Source of the DNA: Duganella flavida
Lineage (GTDB): Bacteria > Pseudomonadota > Gammaproteobacteria > Burkholderiales > Burkholderiaceae_D
NCBI RefSeq assembly: GCF_009857445.1
Contig: NZ_WWCN01000022.1
Coordinates: 28,207-92,206 of the forward strand
Reading direction: 5' to 3'
Length of the DNA stretch: 64,000 bases
Positions within the stretch are counted from its first letter, which is position 1, and each line of letters opens with the position of its first letter. Shown in pieces: positions 8,473-17,966 of this stretch. Under the pieces are notes generated by a model. That model was not told the DNA's origin, ran no database searches, and was given only the letters and a program-made list of their open reading frames with translations. Made by a program: the position numbers and the translations under genes.

Positions 8473-11400
8473 AGGTGTTCTCCTTCCACCGCATCCAGCG
8501 TCACCTTGCCATCAGGCGGGGCGCGGCGTGCGACGCGGTCTTCAATCAGGTAATACAAAGCAGGCAGCAGTACCAGCGTCAGCACGGTAGCCGTCACCAG
8601 GCCGCCCACCACTACGGTGGCCAGTGGACGCTGTACGTCGCTGCCCAAACCATGCGCCATCGCCGCAGGCACCAGGCCAAGCGCCGCAACCGTCGCAGTG
8701 GTCAGCACAGGACGCACGCGTTCGCGCGCAGCGTTGATGACGGAGGTGCGCAGATCGTCCGGCAGCAGCTTGCGCCAGCGATTCAGGTTAGCCAGCATCA
8801 CCACCGCGTTCAGCACCGAGACGCCAAACAGCGCAATGAAGCCCACCGCCGACGACACGTTCAATGTCATACCGCGCATTTGCAGCGCCACCAGCCCGCC
8901 CAGCAGCGACAACGGCACCGCCATCAAAATCAGGCCAGGCTGGCGCAGGTTGCCGAACTCCGAGAACAGCATGACAAACATCAGCACCAGCACGGCAGGC
9001 ACGATCACCGCCAGGCGTGCCTGCGCGCGCTTTTGGTTCTCGAACTGGCCGCCCCAGGTGATCTGGTAGCGCGCGTGGTCGTACGGTACTTCATGCTCGA
9101 TGCGCGACTGTGCTTCTTCCAGGAAGGACGACAGGTCGCGGCCGCGCAAGTTGGTGCGCACGGTCAGGTGACGGCGGTTCATCTCACGCGTGATGGTGGT
9201 CTCGCCTTCCGACAAGCGGATGTGCGCCACCTGCGCCAGCGCCACGTGCGCGCCGTTGGCTGCATTCAGCACCAGATCACCGATGGCCTGCGGGTTGTTA
9301 CGCGTATTGCCGCTGAAGCGCGCCGCAACGTCGTAGCTGCGGTCATCCACGAACACCTGCGCTACCGGGCTGCCACCAATACCGGTCTGGATCAGCGTCA
9401 TCACGTCGGACACGTTGATGCCGAGGCGCGCAGCAGCGGCGCGGTCCACATCAATCCGTACCTGTGGCAACGGCGGCTCCTGGTCGATGATCACGTCTTC
9501 CGCGCCCGGCACGGTACGCAGCAAACGCTCAACAGCGCTGGCCAGCTTGCGGGTCTGGTGGAAGTCCTCGCCATACACTTTCACTACCAGGTCGCTGTGC
9601 GCGCCGGCCAGTTTATCCAGCACGCCATCGATCATCGGCTGCGAGAAGCCGACATCGGTACGCGGCAGCTCGCGGAAGCGCGCGGCCAGCTTGTCGATCA
9701 GGTCTTGCTTGCTCATGCCCGACGGCCATTCGCTGTACGGATGCAAAGTCACCGCGCATTCGATGTGCGATGGCGTGAACGGGTCGGTGCCTTCGTCGTT
9801 ACGGCCAAGCTGCGTGACCACGTGGGCCACTTGCGGTTCTTTCAGCGTTTCTGCCCGCAGCGCGTCGGCCATCTGGGTGGCCTTGGTCAGTGAAATCCCC
9901 GGCGGCAGCGTTACTTGCAGCCAGATCGAGCCTTCATCCAGCGTCGGCAGGAAGTCGCGGCCAATGGCGCCGCCCAGCACAATCACACCTGCCAGCGTGG
10001 CGCCGGCCAACACCAGCACCAGCCGCGATTTACCTACCAGCCGTTGCAACAACGCTTCGTAGCGCGGCATCAGCCATTCCAGCAGCGGATTGTGGAAAAT
10101 CTTGCGCGGCTTGCGGAAGGCCCAGAAGGCCATGCCCGGAATCAGCATCATCGTCATCAACAGAGCGCCCAGCAGCGCGAAGCCCACGGCAAACGCCATC
10201 GGCGAAAACAGTTTGTACTCGATGCGCTGGAAAGCAAACAGCGGCAGGTAGGCGATCATGATGACCAGCATGCCGAAGAAGGTTGGACGCATCACTTGCA
10301 AGGTCGCCTTCATCGCATCCTTGCCGGACATCAGGCCGTCCGGCTGCTCCTCGCGTTTGCGCAGGATACTCTCCAGCACAAAGATAGCGCCGTCGACAAT
10401 GATGCCGAAGTCGATCGCGCCCAGCGACAGCAAGTTGGCCGGAATTTTAAAATGCTGCATCAGGATAAAGGCGAACATCAGCGATACCGGAATCGCCGCC
10501 GCCGCGATCAGCGCCGCGCGTGGGCTGCCGAGGAACAGCACCAGCACCAGCGTCACCAGCACCACGCCTTCGACCAGCGTCTTGCCGACTGTATGCACGG
10601 TGGCGTCCACCAGCGTGCTGCGGTCCATGTATGGCACCACCTTGACACCTTTCGGCAGCAGATGGTCGTTCAGGTCCTGCACTGCTTCGTGCACGCCGGC
10701 GATCACGCGCGACGGATTCTCATTCTTCAGCAGCAGCACAATGCCGGACACGGTGTCGGACACATTGTCCTTGCCCAGCACACCGTGGCGTTCCTGATTG
10801 CCCAGCGTGACATTGCCCAGATCCTTCACCAGCACAGGCACGCCATCCTTCTGTGTGACGACGATATTGCCCAGGTCATCGAGGCTGTGGATCAAGCCCA
10901 CGCCGCGCACTACCAGCCCTTGCTCGCCGCGCGTTAGCACACTACCGCCGGCATTGGCGTTGTTGGCGGCGATGGCTTGCGTAATCTGCGCCAGCGACAG
11001 GTTGTACTTGGACAGTTTGGCCGGATCAAACTCCAGCAGGAACTGCGTAGTCAGGCCGCCGAAATTACTGACATCGACCACGCCCGCTGCCTGTTTCAGG
11101 CGTGGGATCACTTTCCACTTCTGCAGTTCGGACAGATCGCGCAGGTCGTGCGTCTTCGATTCCAGCGTGTAGCGGTAAATCTCGCCGATTGGCGAGGTCA
11201 GTGGATCCAGCGTCGGCTGCGCGCCGTAAGGCAGGCTGACGCCGGAGATACGCTCCTGTAAACGCTGGCGCGACCAGTAATCTTCGGCGCCGTCCTGGAA
11301 TACCACGGTAATCAGCGACAGGCCGAAGGTCGACTTCGAGCGCATCACGTGCATGCCGGGCGTGCCCATGATCTCGCGCTCCAGCGGGATGGTAATCTGC

Positions 11401-11588
11401 TGCTCGACTTCTTCAGCGGCCAGGCCATTGACCTGCGTGACTACCTGCGAAGTAGTGTCAGCGATATCTGGATAAGCCTCCAGCGGCAGCTGCGTCCAGC
11501 AGTAAGCGCCATACAGCGCCACCATCAGGAAAATCAGCGAAACAATGCCCCGGCGGTTAAAGCACAGGGTAACCAGGCGCTCAATCAT
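8469..11588 (-). CDS. RND efflux transporter of the CusA/CzcA (HME) class (module 1)
   Basis: A 1039-residue inner-membrane RND proton antiporter. It has the usual duplicated layout: TM1 near 15-30, a large periplasmic loop, TM2-6 around 340-500, a second loop, and TM7-12 from about 860. The segment AIDFGIIVDGAIFVLE, about residues 392-407, carries the D-D-E charged residues of TM4 that mark heavy-metal/HME pumps such as CzcA and CusA. I cannot tell the exported substrate; heavy-metal cations are the usual choice for this class, but some members export organic compounds. It overlaps the adaptor gene by eight bases and the channel gene by four, so the three are co-translated. Confidence 0.9.
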   Translation of the reverse strand: MIERLVTLCFNRRGIVSLIFLMVALYGAYCWTQLPLEAYPDIADTTSQVVTQVNGLAAEEVEQQITIPLEREIMGTPGMHVMRSKSTFGLSLITVVFQDGAEDYWSRQRLQERISGVSLPYGAQPTLDPLTSPIGEIYRYTLESKTHDLRDLSELQKWKVIPRLKQAAGVVDVSNFGGLTTQFLLEFDPAKLSKYNLSLAQITQAIAANNANAGGSVLTRGEQGLVVRGVGLIHSLDDLGNIVVTQKDGVPVLVKDLGNVTLGNQERHGVLGKDNVSDTVSGIVLLLKNENPSRVIAGVHEAVQDLNDHLLPKGVKVVPYMDRSTLVDATVHTVGKTLVEGVVLVTLVLVLFLGSPRAALIAAAAIPVSLMFAFILMQHFKIPANLLSLGAIDFGIIVDGAIFVLESILRKREEQPDGLMSGKDAMKATLQVMRPTFFGMLVIMIAYLPLFAFQRIEYKLFSPMAFAVGFALLGALLMTMMLIPGMAFWAFRKPRKIFHNPLLEWLMPRYEALLQRLVGKSRLVLVLAGATLAGVIVLGGAIGRDFLPTLDEGSIWLQVTLPPGISLTKATQMADALRAETLKEPQVAHVVTQLGRNDEGTDPFTPSHIECAVTLHPYSEWPSGMSKQDLIDKLAARFRELPRTDVGFSQPMIDGVLDKLAGAHSDLVVKVYGEDFHQTRKLASAVERLLRTVPGAEDVIIDQEPPLPQVRIDVDRAAAARLGINVSDVMTLIQTGIGGSPVAQVFVDDRSYDVAARFSGNTRNNPQAIGDLVLNAANGAHVALAQVAHIRLSEGETTITREMNRRHLTVRTNLRGRDLSSFLEEAQSRIEHEVPYDHARYQITWGGQFENQKRAQARLAVIVPAVLVLMFVMLFSEFGNLRQPGLILMAVPLSLLGGLVALQMRGMTLNVSSAVGFIALFGVSVLNAVVMLANLNRWRKLLPDDLRTSVINAARERVRPVLTTATVAALGLVPAAMAHGLGSDVQRPLATVVVGGLVTATVLTLVLLPALYYLIEDRVARRAPPDGKVTLDAVEGEHL

Positions 11589-12723
11589 TCAGCAGTACTC
11601 CATCCTTGACCACAATACGCTCGCCCGCCTTCAGGCCGGCCAACACTTCCACTTGCTCGCCGATCTGCGCACCCAGCTTCAATTCGCGCGCCTGGAATTG
11701 CCAAGGCTTGACCTCGACAAAGGCGCGACTGGCGAAGCCGCTCTGGATCACGGCGGACATTGGCACCACGATGCCGGAATGGGCACGCGCACGCAGCGTG
11801 GCTTCCGCAAACATGCCAGGCTTGAGGCGGCCATCACGGTTATCGAACGGCAGGCGCACCTTGACCGTGCGGGTGTCGGCGTCCAGCATCTCGCCCACAT
11901 AGCCCACCTGCCCTTTCAGCGGTTCGGCATACGCATCAAGCTTGATGCTGGCCTGCTGGCCGACGTACAGCTGCGGCAAATCCTTTTCCTGCGCATTGGC
12001 GCTGACGAACACGCGCGACAAGTCGGCTACCGTCATCAACGGCGCAGTGGCGTCGTTCCAGTACGCGCCTTCGGCTGCGGCCAGTGCGACCACGCGGCCG
12101 GAGATCGGCGAACGCACCGCCAGCTTGCCCCCGGCGACCGCATTGCCTGCCGCACCGCCGGCCTGCGTGAGGCGGGCAGCGGCACGTGCGGCTTCGCTCG
12201 CGGCTTGTTCGTAGTCGCTTTGCGCCTGTTCCAGATCGCGGCCGGCGGCGATGTCCGCCTTATCCAGCTCGCGCTGGCGTTCCAGATTGCGGCGCGCCAG
12301 CGTCAATGCAGATTGCGCCTTGGTGGCATCCGCGTTGGCTTGCGCGAAATCGGGAGCGTCCATCACAAACAGCACCTCGCCGGCCTTTACCGCATCGCCC
12401 AGTTGTTTGTTAAGACGGATCACGCGACCGGCCAGCGGCGGCAGTACGCGCACCAGCCGCGCCGGATCGGCTTCCACTGTCGCCGGCAGCACGAACGGCG
12501 CCTGCACCGATTGATCGACCACGGCCTGCACCACCAGTGAGCGGCGCAGCGGCGATTTTTGCGGCAGTCGCAGCAAATCGCCTTCATGCACCAGTGCCGG
12601 TTCCGGTGCAGGAGTGGATGCTTCGTGCGCCTGCAGGCCGACCACGTTCCAGCCTATCAGCGCTGCGGCGCCAATCGCGAGCGCACAAGGTAGATAAAAA
12701 TTCTTCAACGTTGTTGTTGTCAT
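11581..12723 (-). CDS. RND efflux periplasmic adaptor (HlyD/MFP family, module 1)
   Basis: A 380-residue membrane-fusion protein that bridges the RND pump and the outer-membrane channel. It has an N-terminal membrane anchor or signal (about 8-30), a lipoyl/barrel-sandwich half motif near PPLAGRVIRLNKQLGDAVKAG (about 93-113), a coiled-coil hairpin (about 125-195), and a second lipoyl half (RSPISGRVVALAAAEG, about 200). AAGGAT lies upstream of the chosen ATG. It is the first gene of the operon, divergent by 103 bases from its likely response regulator. No His- or Met-rich metal-binding tail is present, so metal specificity cannot be inferred. Confidence 0.9.
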   Translation of the reverse strand: MTTTTLKNFYLPCALAIGAAALIGWNVVGLQAHEASTPAPEPALVHEGDLLRLPQKSPLRRSLVVQAVVDQSVQAPFVLPATVEADPARLVRVLPPLAGRVIRLNKQLGDAVKAGEVLFVMDAPDFAQANADATKAQSALTLARRNLERQRELDKADIAAGRDLEQAQSDYEQAASEAARAAARLTQAGGAAGNAVAGGKLAVRSPISGRVVALAAAEGAYWNDATAPLMTVADLSRVFVSANAQEKDLPQLYVGQQASIKLDAYAEPLKGQVGYVGEMLDADTRTVKVRLPFDNRDGRLKPGMFAEATLRARAHSGIVVPMSAVIQSGFASRAFVEVKPWQFQARELKLGAQIGEQVEVLAGLKAGERIVVKDGVLLND

Positions 12724-12826
12724 GGCGAGATCCTTTTTAATGCCTGCATATTAGTTATTTTTTGTGCACTGCATCCTGAATTCTTCTTCAGGAAAGGCCG
12801 CCGCCAGCACTGCTATACTCTGGGCC

Positions 12827-13510
12827 ATGCACATCCTGTTGGTAGAAGACGATCACAAGGCAGCAAGGCTGCTGGCCCGTGGCCTGGAAGAAGAAGGCTA
12901 CGCGGTGACGGTCGCCCATTCGGCCGAGGAAGCCAGCACCCATGCGCTATCGCGCTTCGACATGGTTATCCTGGACTGGATGATGCCGGGGAAGGACGGC
13001 GTCACCCTGTGCGCCGAATGGCGCGATACCGGCGAGACGCTGCCGGTCCTGATGCTGACCGCGCGCGACACCGTGGCCGACCGCATCACCGGTCTGAATA
13101 CCGGAGCCGACGATTATCTGACCAAGCCTTTTGTATTCGACGAGCTGCTGGCACGCGTGCGCGCCCTATTGCGGCGAGTGGAACGCGCGCAGCCGGCGGC
13201 GCTGCAAGTGGGCGACTTGATGCTGGACCTGCGCAGCCGCGTGGTGGCACGGGCCGGCGCCAAACTCGATCTCACGCCCAAGGAATACGCCATCCTCGAA
13301 CTGTTCATGAAAAACACCGGCACGGTGGTCAGCCGCCAGCAGTTGGCAGAACACGTCTGGCACGCCGACTTGATCGCCATCGACAACCTGATGGACGTCC
13401 ATATCAAAAACCTGCGCCGCAAAGTCGACGCGCCGGGCCAGCCAGCCTTGATCGCCACCGTGCGTGGGCGCGGCTTCCGTCTCGCGCTACCGGAGCATCA
13501 AGGTGCTTAG
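12827..13510 (+). CDS. OmpR/PhoB-type response regulator (module 1)
   Basis: A 227-residue two-component response regulator. The receiver domain (1-120) has the acidic pair in LLVEDDHKAAR, the phospho-acceptor Asp in VILDWMMPG (about 51) and the Lys in LTKPFVFDE (about 101). A winged-helix DNA-binding domain follows (about 130-225, ending RGRGFRLALP). The start at 12827 is preferred over an upstream in-frame ATG at 12764 because the receiver fold begins exactly with MHILLVEDD. It is divergent from the pump operon, the usual CusR/CzcR-like arrangement, and overlaps the kinase start. Confidence 0.92.
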   Translation: MHILLVEDDHKAARLLARGLEEEGYAVTVAHSAEEASTHALSRFDMVILDWMMPGKDGVTLCAEWRDTGETLPVLMLTARDTVADRITGLNTGADDYLTKPFVFDELLARVRALLRRVERAQPAALQVGDLMLDLRSRVVARAGAKLDLTPKEYAILELFMKNTGTVVSRQQLAEHVWHADLIAIDNLMDVHIKNLRRKVDAPGQPALIATVRGRGFRLALPEHQGA

Positions 13511-14912
13511 CCTGCGCCGGCGGCTGGTGCTGGTGCACTTGCTGGCAGTGCTGGCCGCCATCGGCGCGACCGCCGCTGCTGGCTGGTGGGTGCTGTCGCA
13601 ATCGGTCAATCGCCAGTTGGATGCAGCGCTGCTGGCCCTCGCCGAAACCGAACTGGGAATGCTGGCGGATGGCGGAGGCGACGGCGCCACGGTGCGCATC
13701 CACGAAGCACCGAGCGGCAGTGCGCCGCCTTCGCTGACGCGGCTGGACCGGCTGGTGCAGATCATTGACGGCAACGGAAAAATCCTCGCACGCAGCGCCA
13801 ACCTCGGATCGGAAAAGCTACCGGTATCGGCATCGCTGCTGTCGCAACTGGCGGCTGGTGAAACCGTGTTCCAGACGCTGCCAGATACCAGCGAGGAGCC
13901 GCTGCGCATGGTGTCCCTGCCCTCGCTGGCGCACAGCCAGCGCTATGCGGTACAGGTGGCGGGCTCGCTGGATGACGCCAACCACATCGTGCAATCGGCG
14001 GCCATGCTGTTTGCTGCAATGGCGGTAGCGCTGCTGGCGGCGGTGGGCTGGGCCGGTGCGCGCCTGTCCAGCAAACTATTCGTCGCAATCGATAACATCG
14101 TCGACCAGGCCCACCATATCGGCGACAGCAATTTGCACCAGCGCCTGCCCCGCCCCGGCGGCGAGGACGAAATCGGCCATCTGGTTGATACGCTGAACGC
14201 CATGCTGGGCCGGATCGAGCAGGCGTTTGAAGTGCAGCGCCGCTTCACCGCCGACGCCTCGCATGAATTGCGCTCGCCGTTATCACGGCTGCGGGCGGAA
14301 ATTGAAATCACGCTGCGCCGGCCGCGCGACAGCGAATCCTATGTCAGCGCGCTGCGCTCCTGTCTCGACGAAGTCGAGCGCCTGACTATGCTAGTGGAAG
14401 AGTTGCTGATGCTGGCCCGCATGGATGCCGGCCAGGAACGCGCACCATCCGAACTGGGGACGCTGGAAAAACTGGCGACCGATGCGCTGCAGCGCATGCG
14501 CGTTGTGGCGGATGAACGCAAGGTAGAACTGGTGCTGATCAACGAGCTACAGTCAACGCAGCAGGTAGACCTTGGCCCGCTTGGACTGGTGCTGCGCAAC
14601 CTGCTGGACAACGCCATCAAGTTCTCGCCGCAGGGCAGCAGCATTACGCTGCGCCTACAGGAAGATAGCGGCGGCGCCCTGCTTACCATCGCCGACCAAG
14701 GCACAGGACTGAACGAAGCGGAGATGCCCTTCATCTTCGACCGATTCTTCCGCGGCTCACGCCCGCGCGCGGGGGAAGTCGATGGCTTCGGCCTTGGGCT
14801 GGCGCTGTCGCAGGCCATCATGCAAGCCCACGGCGGCCGCATCGAAGTAAGCAATCAAGCAAACGGCGGCGCACTTTTCAGCATGCGCCTGCCATCACAA
14901 CCACCTCAATAA
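13503..14912 (+). CDS. Sensor histidine kinase (module 1)
   Basis: A 469-residue membrane sensor kinase. TM1 lies near 10-32, a periplasmic sensor follows to about 160, TM2 lies near 165-190, then HAMP, then HisKA with the phospho-His in FTADASHELRSPLSRL (about 258) and HATPase_c with the N box NLLDNAIKF and G boxes DQGTG and GFGLGLALS. The GTG start at 13503 is chosen because GGAG stands seven bases upstream, giving an eight-base overlap with the response regulator gene. Its stop overlaps the end of the convergent ketosynthase gene by seven bases. It should sense a periplasmic stimulus linked to the module 1 pump. Confidence 0.9.
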   Translation: MLSLRRRLVLVHLLAVLAAIGATAAAGWWVLSQSVNRQLDAALLALAETELGMLADGGGDGATVRIHEAPSGSAPPSLTRLDRLVQIIDGNGKILARSANLGSEKLPVSASLLSQLAAGETVFQTLPDTSEEPLRMVSLPSLAHSQRYAVQVAGSLDDANHIVQSAAMLFAAMAVALLAAVGWAGARLSSKLFVAIDNIVDQAHHIGDSNLHQRLPRPGGEDEIGHLVDTLNAMLGRIEQAFEVQRRFTADASHELRSPLSRLRAEIEITLRRPRDSESYVSALRSCLDEVERLTMLVEELLMLARMDAGQERAPSELGTLEKLATDALQRMRVVADERKVELVLINELQSTQQVDLGPLGLVLRNLLDNAIKFSPQGSSITLRLQEDSGGALLTIADQGTGLNEAEMPFIFDRFFRGSRPRAGEVDGFGLGLALSQAIMQAHGGRIEVSNQANGGALFSMRLPSQPPQ

Positions 14913-16132
14913 CGCTGCACAATCAACGACACATTACTGCCACCGAAGGCAAAGGAATTGGACATCGCAGCTTGCATCGCCTGCCCGTGACGCGCTTGCA
15001 GCGGCACGTAATCAAGGTCGCACTCCGCATCGCTCTGGTCGAGGAAGGCCGTCGGCGGTACCGAGCCGCTAGCCAGCGCCTGCACCGTCATCACGAATTC
15101 CAAAGCACCGGCAGCACCCAGCGTGTGTCCGTGGACGGCCTTGGTCGAGCTAACCATCAGCTTATCCGCAGCCGCGCCGAAGGTCTGGCGTATCGACTGC
15201 GTTTCTGTCAGGTCGCCCGCCGCCGTGCCGGCGCCGTGTGCGTTGATATAGCCAATCTGCGAGACGTCCAACCCGGCGTGCCGCAACGCCATCATCATCG
15301 CCCGCCGCTGGCCATCCGCGTCAGGCTTGGTGATGTGGGTGGCGTCATTGCTGGCGCCATAGCCGACCAGCTCCGCTAGAATCGTAGCGCCACGCTGCTG
15401 CGCCGACTCCAGCGACTCCAGCACCACCGCCGCCGATGCCTCGCCCAGCACCAGGCCATTGCGGTTGGCAGAAAACGGACGGCAGGAACGCGCGACATTG
15501 CCGCTATCCGCGCCGGCCAGCACGCGCAGTGCATCCCACGCACTGACCACGCCATAACTGAGCAAAGCCTCCGAGCCGCCAGCCAGCACACGGTCGGCAT
15601 AGCCATGATGGATGTGGCGATAAGCCTCGCCGATCGCCTGCGCGGACGACACGCAGGCATTGCTGTAATTGCTGACCGTACCTTTGAACTGGCTGCGCAA
15701 GGCAATCTGCGAAGCCGCAGCATTGTTCATGCCCGCTACCACCGACATCGGGCGCACACGCGACTTCCCTTCGACGAACAGATCGACATAGCCCGCTTCC
15801 ACTGTCGTTGCACCACCCATGCCGGAGCCCCAAAACACGCCGCTGCGCTCATCGCCGGCCTGTATGCCGGCCTGCTCCAACGCTTCAGTGGCGGCGGACC
15901 AGCCAAGCAAAGCGTGGCGGTCAAACAGCGCATGTTCGGCAGCCCTGATCAAATCCGGCAAAGGAAAACGGATCTGCGCCGCCGGAATGCGAGCGCGCTG
16001 GTGCTGGCCGGGTAGCTCCAGCAAGTGAATGCCGCTCTGGCCCTGCAAGGCTTGGTCAAAATTGCGGCTGGCACCAACGCCCAGCGCGGAGATCGCACCG
16101 AGGCCGGTAATCACCACGCGCTGCGTGCTCAT
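14906..16132 (-). CDS. Beta-ketoacyl-ACP synthase, KAS I/II (FabB/FabF) family
   Basis: A 408-residue thiolase-fold condensing enzyme that joins malonyl-ACP to an acyl chain. The Cys-His-His triad is visible: C160 in SNACVSSAQ, H299 in NAHGAGT and H334 in KAVHGHTLGAAG, with K331 alongside. The start at 16132 is preferred to 16192 because MSTQRVVITGLGA is the usual FabF-type beginning and its ATG overlaps the ACP stop by four bases. It follows a dedicated acyl carrier protein gene, but no reductase or dehydratase is encoded beside it, so it must share other steps with primary fatty-acid synthesis or do a single condensation. It is the last gene of the long module 2 operon. Confidence 0.88.
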   Translation of the reverse strand: MSTQRVVITGLGAISALGVGASRNFDQALQGQSGIHLLELPGQHQRARIPAAQIRFPLPDLIRAAEHALFDRHALLGWSAATEALEQAGIQAGDERSGVFWGSGMGGATTVEAGYVDLFVEGKSRVRPMSVVAGMNNAAASQIALRSQFKGTVSNYSNACVSSAQAIGEAYRHIHHGYADRVLAGGSEALLSYGVVSAWDALRVLAGADSGNVARSCRPFSANRNGLVLGEASAAVVLESLESAQQRGATILAELVGYGASNDATHITKPDADGQRRAMMMALRHAGLDVSQIGYINAHGAGTAAGDLTETQSIRQTFGAAADKLMVSSTKAVHGHTLGAAGALEFVMTVQALASGSVPPTAFLDQSDAECDLDYVPLQARHGQAMQAAMSNSFAFGGSNVSLIVQRY

Positions 16133-16377
16133 GGTGCTGCCACTTGCGAGGCGATGCGGCGGTCGATCTGATCGGCGATGTCTTGCACGCACTTGAGATC
16201 CGGGCGCTCGTCGCCAACCTGGATGTTGAAATGCTCTTCAAGATCGAAAATCACTTCGATCACGGTCAGGGAATCCGCCCCCAGGCTTTCCAGTTCGGTT
16301 TCTCCGGTAATCGACTCCGGTGCGACTTCCAGGCTTTTTGCCAGCAGATTGATAACAACAGGTAAAGAAGTAGTCAT
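16129..16377 (-). CDS. Acyl carrier protein
   Basis: An 82-residue acidic acyl carrier protein. Ser36 in the LGADSLTVIE motif is the site for the 4'-phosphopantetheine arm. Length and four-helix pattern are typical, but the sequence around it (VAPESITGETELESLGAD) differs from housekeeping AcpP, suggesting a specialised carrier. It starts five bases after the hydrolase stop and its own stop overlaps the ketosynthase ATG, so carrier and condensing enzyme are coupled and probably work together. Confidence 0.9.
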   Translation of the reverse strand: MTTSLPVVINLLAKSLEVAPESITGETELESLGADSLTVIEVIFDLEEHFNIQVGDERPDLKCVQDIADQIDRRIASQVAAP

Positions 16378-16382
16378 GATGA

Positions 16383-17213
16383 TTAAGCGATTTTCAGATG
16401 TTGGTGGAATGCCGGGGCGTGACGGTCAAAGAATGCGATCGACTCATCGGCCACGCGCTCCTTCTCGTTGTCCAGCGTGATGATGTGATAGCTGTTGTCC
16501 AAAATGATTTTGCGGCAGAAGTCAGAGCTGATCTGTGACTGAACGAAATCCGCACTGCGCGGGCTAGCCACGTCGTCCTCTTGCGCATGAATGATCAAGG
16601 ATGGCGTACGCACTTGCGGCAAGCCGCGCCGCACTTCCTTGATCAGGCGGTGCGCCTGGAAGATGCCTTCAGCGGACAAGCGCGACGCACCGGCCGCCGA
16701 CGAGCCACTCACCTTCATTTCGCGCGCGATCCAGCGCTGCAGGTTTTCGTTCTTCAGACCATACGGATGGCGCTCGTGATACGCATACAGATAGCGCGCC
16801 GGCGTGTAGTAGGCCAGCGGCAGCAGGAAGCGGTACCACGGCAGGCTCCAGCCGTCATAGGCCAGCGTGGTCGAAAGCAGCGACAAACCGGCCACCTCAT
16901 CGCCACGTTCAATCGCCAGCCGCAAGGCCAGCACCGCACCGATACACAGGCCTGCCAGCGAAACCGTTTTATGCGTAGCCTTCAAGGCGTCGAAGTGACG
17001 CGCAACTTCTTCATACCAGTCCTGGTAGCGCGTGGTGCGGTACGACTGCCCTGCCCCGGTGGCGTAGCCGTAGCCGGGTATCAGCGGGATAACCACCGTG
17101 TAGCCGGCTTTCTGCAACCGTTTTCCCAAATACTGCATCTCCAGCGGATTCCCGAGCAAGCCATGCAGCGCCAGTACGGCATGTTCACCGCCCGGCAAAG
17201 TCATTGTTTTCAT
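16383..17213 (-). CDS. Alpha/beta hydrolase with a cysteine nucleophile elbow
   Basis: A 276-residue alpha/beta-hydrolase resembling carboxylesterase/monoacylglycerol lipase types. The oxyanion-hole motif ALHGLLGNP lies at 15-23. The nucleophile elbow reads SLAGLCIGA, giving Cys90 where most relatives have Ser. The likely acid is D213 or D214 in HAQEDDVAS and the base is H243 in NSYHIITLD, so a Cys-Asp-His triad is complete. There is no signal peptide, so it is cytoplasmic. Next to an ACP and a ketosynthase, an acyltransferase or thioesterase role on acyl-ACP is plausible, as Cys elbows occur in dienelactone hydrolases and PHA synthases. It begins 19 bases after the MipA-family gene. Confidence 0.82.
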   Translation of the reverse strand: MKTMTLPGGEHAVLALHGLLGNPLEMQYLGKRLQKAGYTVVIPLIPGYGYATGAGQSYRTTRYQDWYEEVARHFDALKATHKTVSLAGLCIGAVLALRLAIERGDEVAGLSLLSTTLAYDGWSLPWYRFLLPLAYYTPARYLYAYHERHPYGLKNENLQRWIAREMKVSGSSAAGASRLSAEGIFQAHRLIKEVRRGLPQVRTPSLIIHAQEDDVASPRSADFVQSQISSDFCRKIILDNSYHIITLDNEKERVADESIAFFDRHAPAFHQHLKIA

Positions 17214-17232
17214 CTATTCCCCGATTGTCGTT

Positions 17233-17961
17233 CTAGTTGAAGCGGTAACTCACTGCCAGCAGGCCGCTGTCCAGCGTGGAGCGCCGTACTTGCGGGCTGT
17301 CGCCTATTGCTCTGCCCAGCCATGTTCGGCGCAAATTAAGATTAACATAACATTTGCTGGTGAGTTGTATCTCGGCGAAGATCGCTGCGAAGGTATTATT
17401 TGACGCACCCGCGCGGTCCGACGCGTAATATCGTACATACGCTGCCGAACGATGCTCAACGCCGACCTGCGGATACAGCGTGACTGGGCCTAGCGGCAGC
17501 TCGGCCGCATACATCGTATCGAGCAGCATGCCTTTGGACTTGCCAACATCGCGATACACATTGACCATGAAGGCACCGACTGATGTCACCTGCAAAGTGC
17601 CGACGCCCAGCGGCAGCGAGTCCGCGCGGCGCGCTGCATCCCATCCTGCACTACGCGGCGTGTAGCCGTCTGACAGCACGCGCGTCAACAGTTCAACGCT
17701 GCCAGCACCGAGCGGTGCGACCTTCACGCCAAAGGTGTCGATACGGGCAAACACCGGACCGTAATCAAAGTTCAGATACGGCACCGCCGCCGTACCATTC
17801 GATTGCGCGCGGGCCGCTACCGGCGCGGCATTGACGCCGACGCCGACATCGCCGACCAGCTTCCATGTCTCGTCTTGCTGTGCATATGCCGGGGGCGCCA
17901 GTAATAAGCACAGGCGGAAGAAATGTGCGATGCGGCGCATACGGGCTTGGCTGACTGGCAT
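17233..17961 (-). CDS. MipA/OmpV-family outer-membrane protein
   Basis: A beta-barrel-like protein of about 242 residues from the ATG at 17961; an alternative ATG at 17940 gives a tighter signal peptide (MRRIAHFFRLCLLLAPPAYAQ). The mature part has the MipA/OmpV pattern: GVGVNAAPVAARAQSNG early, alternating hydrophobic strands, and a C-terminal LLAVSYRFN ending in an aromatic-x pair typical of outer-membrane barrels. MipA/OmpV genes often sit beside two-component systems and envelope-stress loci. The start at 17961 is five bases after the lipoprotein stop, so coupling is likely. The longer frame up to 18045 is rejected because it runs into that gene. The exact role is unknown. Confidence 0.75.
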   Translation of the reverse strand: MPVSQARMRRIAHFFRLCLLLAPPAYAQQDETWKLVGDVGVGVNAAPVAARAQSNGTAAVPYLNFDYGPVFARIDTFGVKVAPLGAGSVELLTRVLSDGYTPRSAGWDAARRADSLPLGVGTLQVTSVGAFMVNVYRDVGKSKGMLLDTMYAAELPLGPVTLYPQVGVEHRSAAYVRYYASDRAGASNNTFAAIFAEIQLTSKCYVNLNLRRTWLGRAIGDSPQVRRSTLDSGLLAVSYRFN

Positions 17962-17966
17962 ACAGT

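Noticed and set aside
7003..12723. Assigning the first pump to copper or cobalt-zinc-cadmium
   Set aside because: The D-D-E residues of the HME class are visible but no metal-specific motif could be confirmed by eye, so the substrate is left open.
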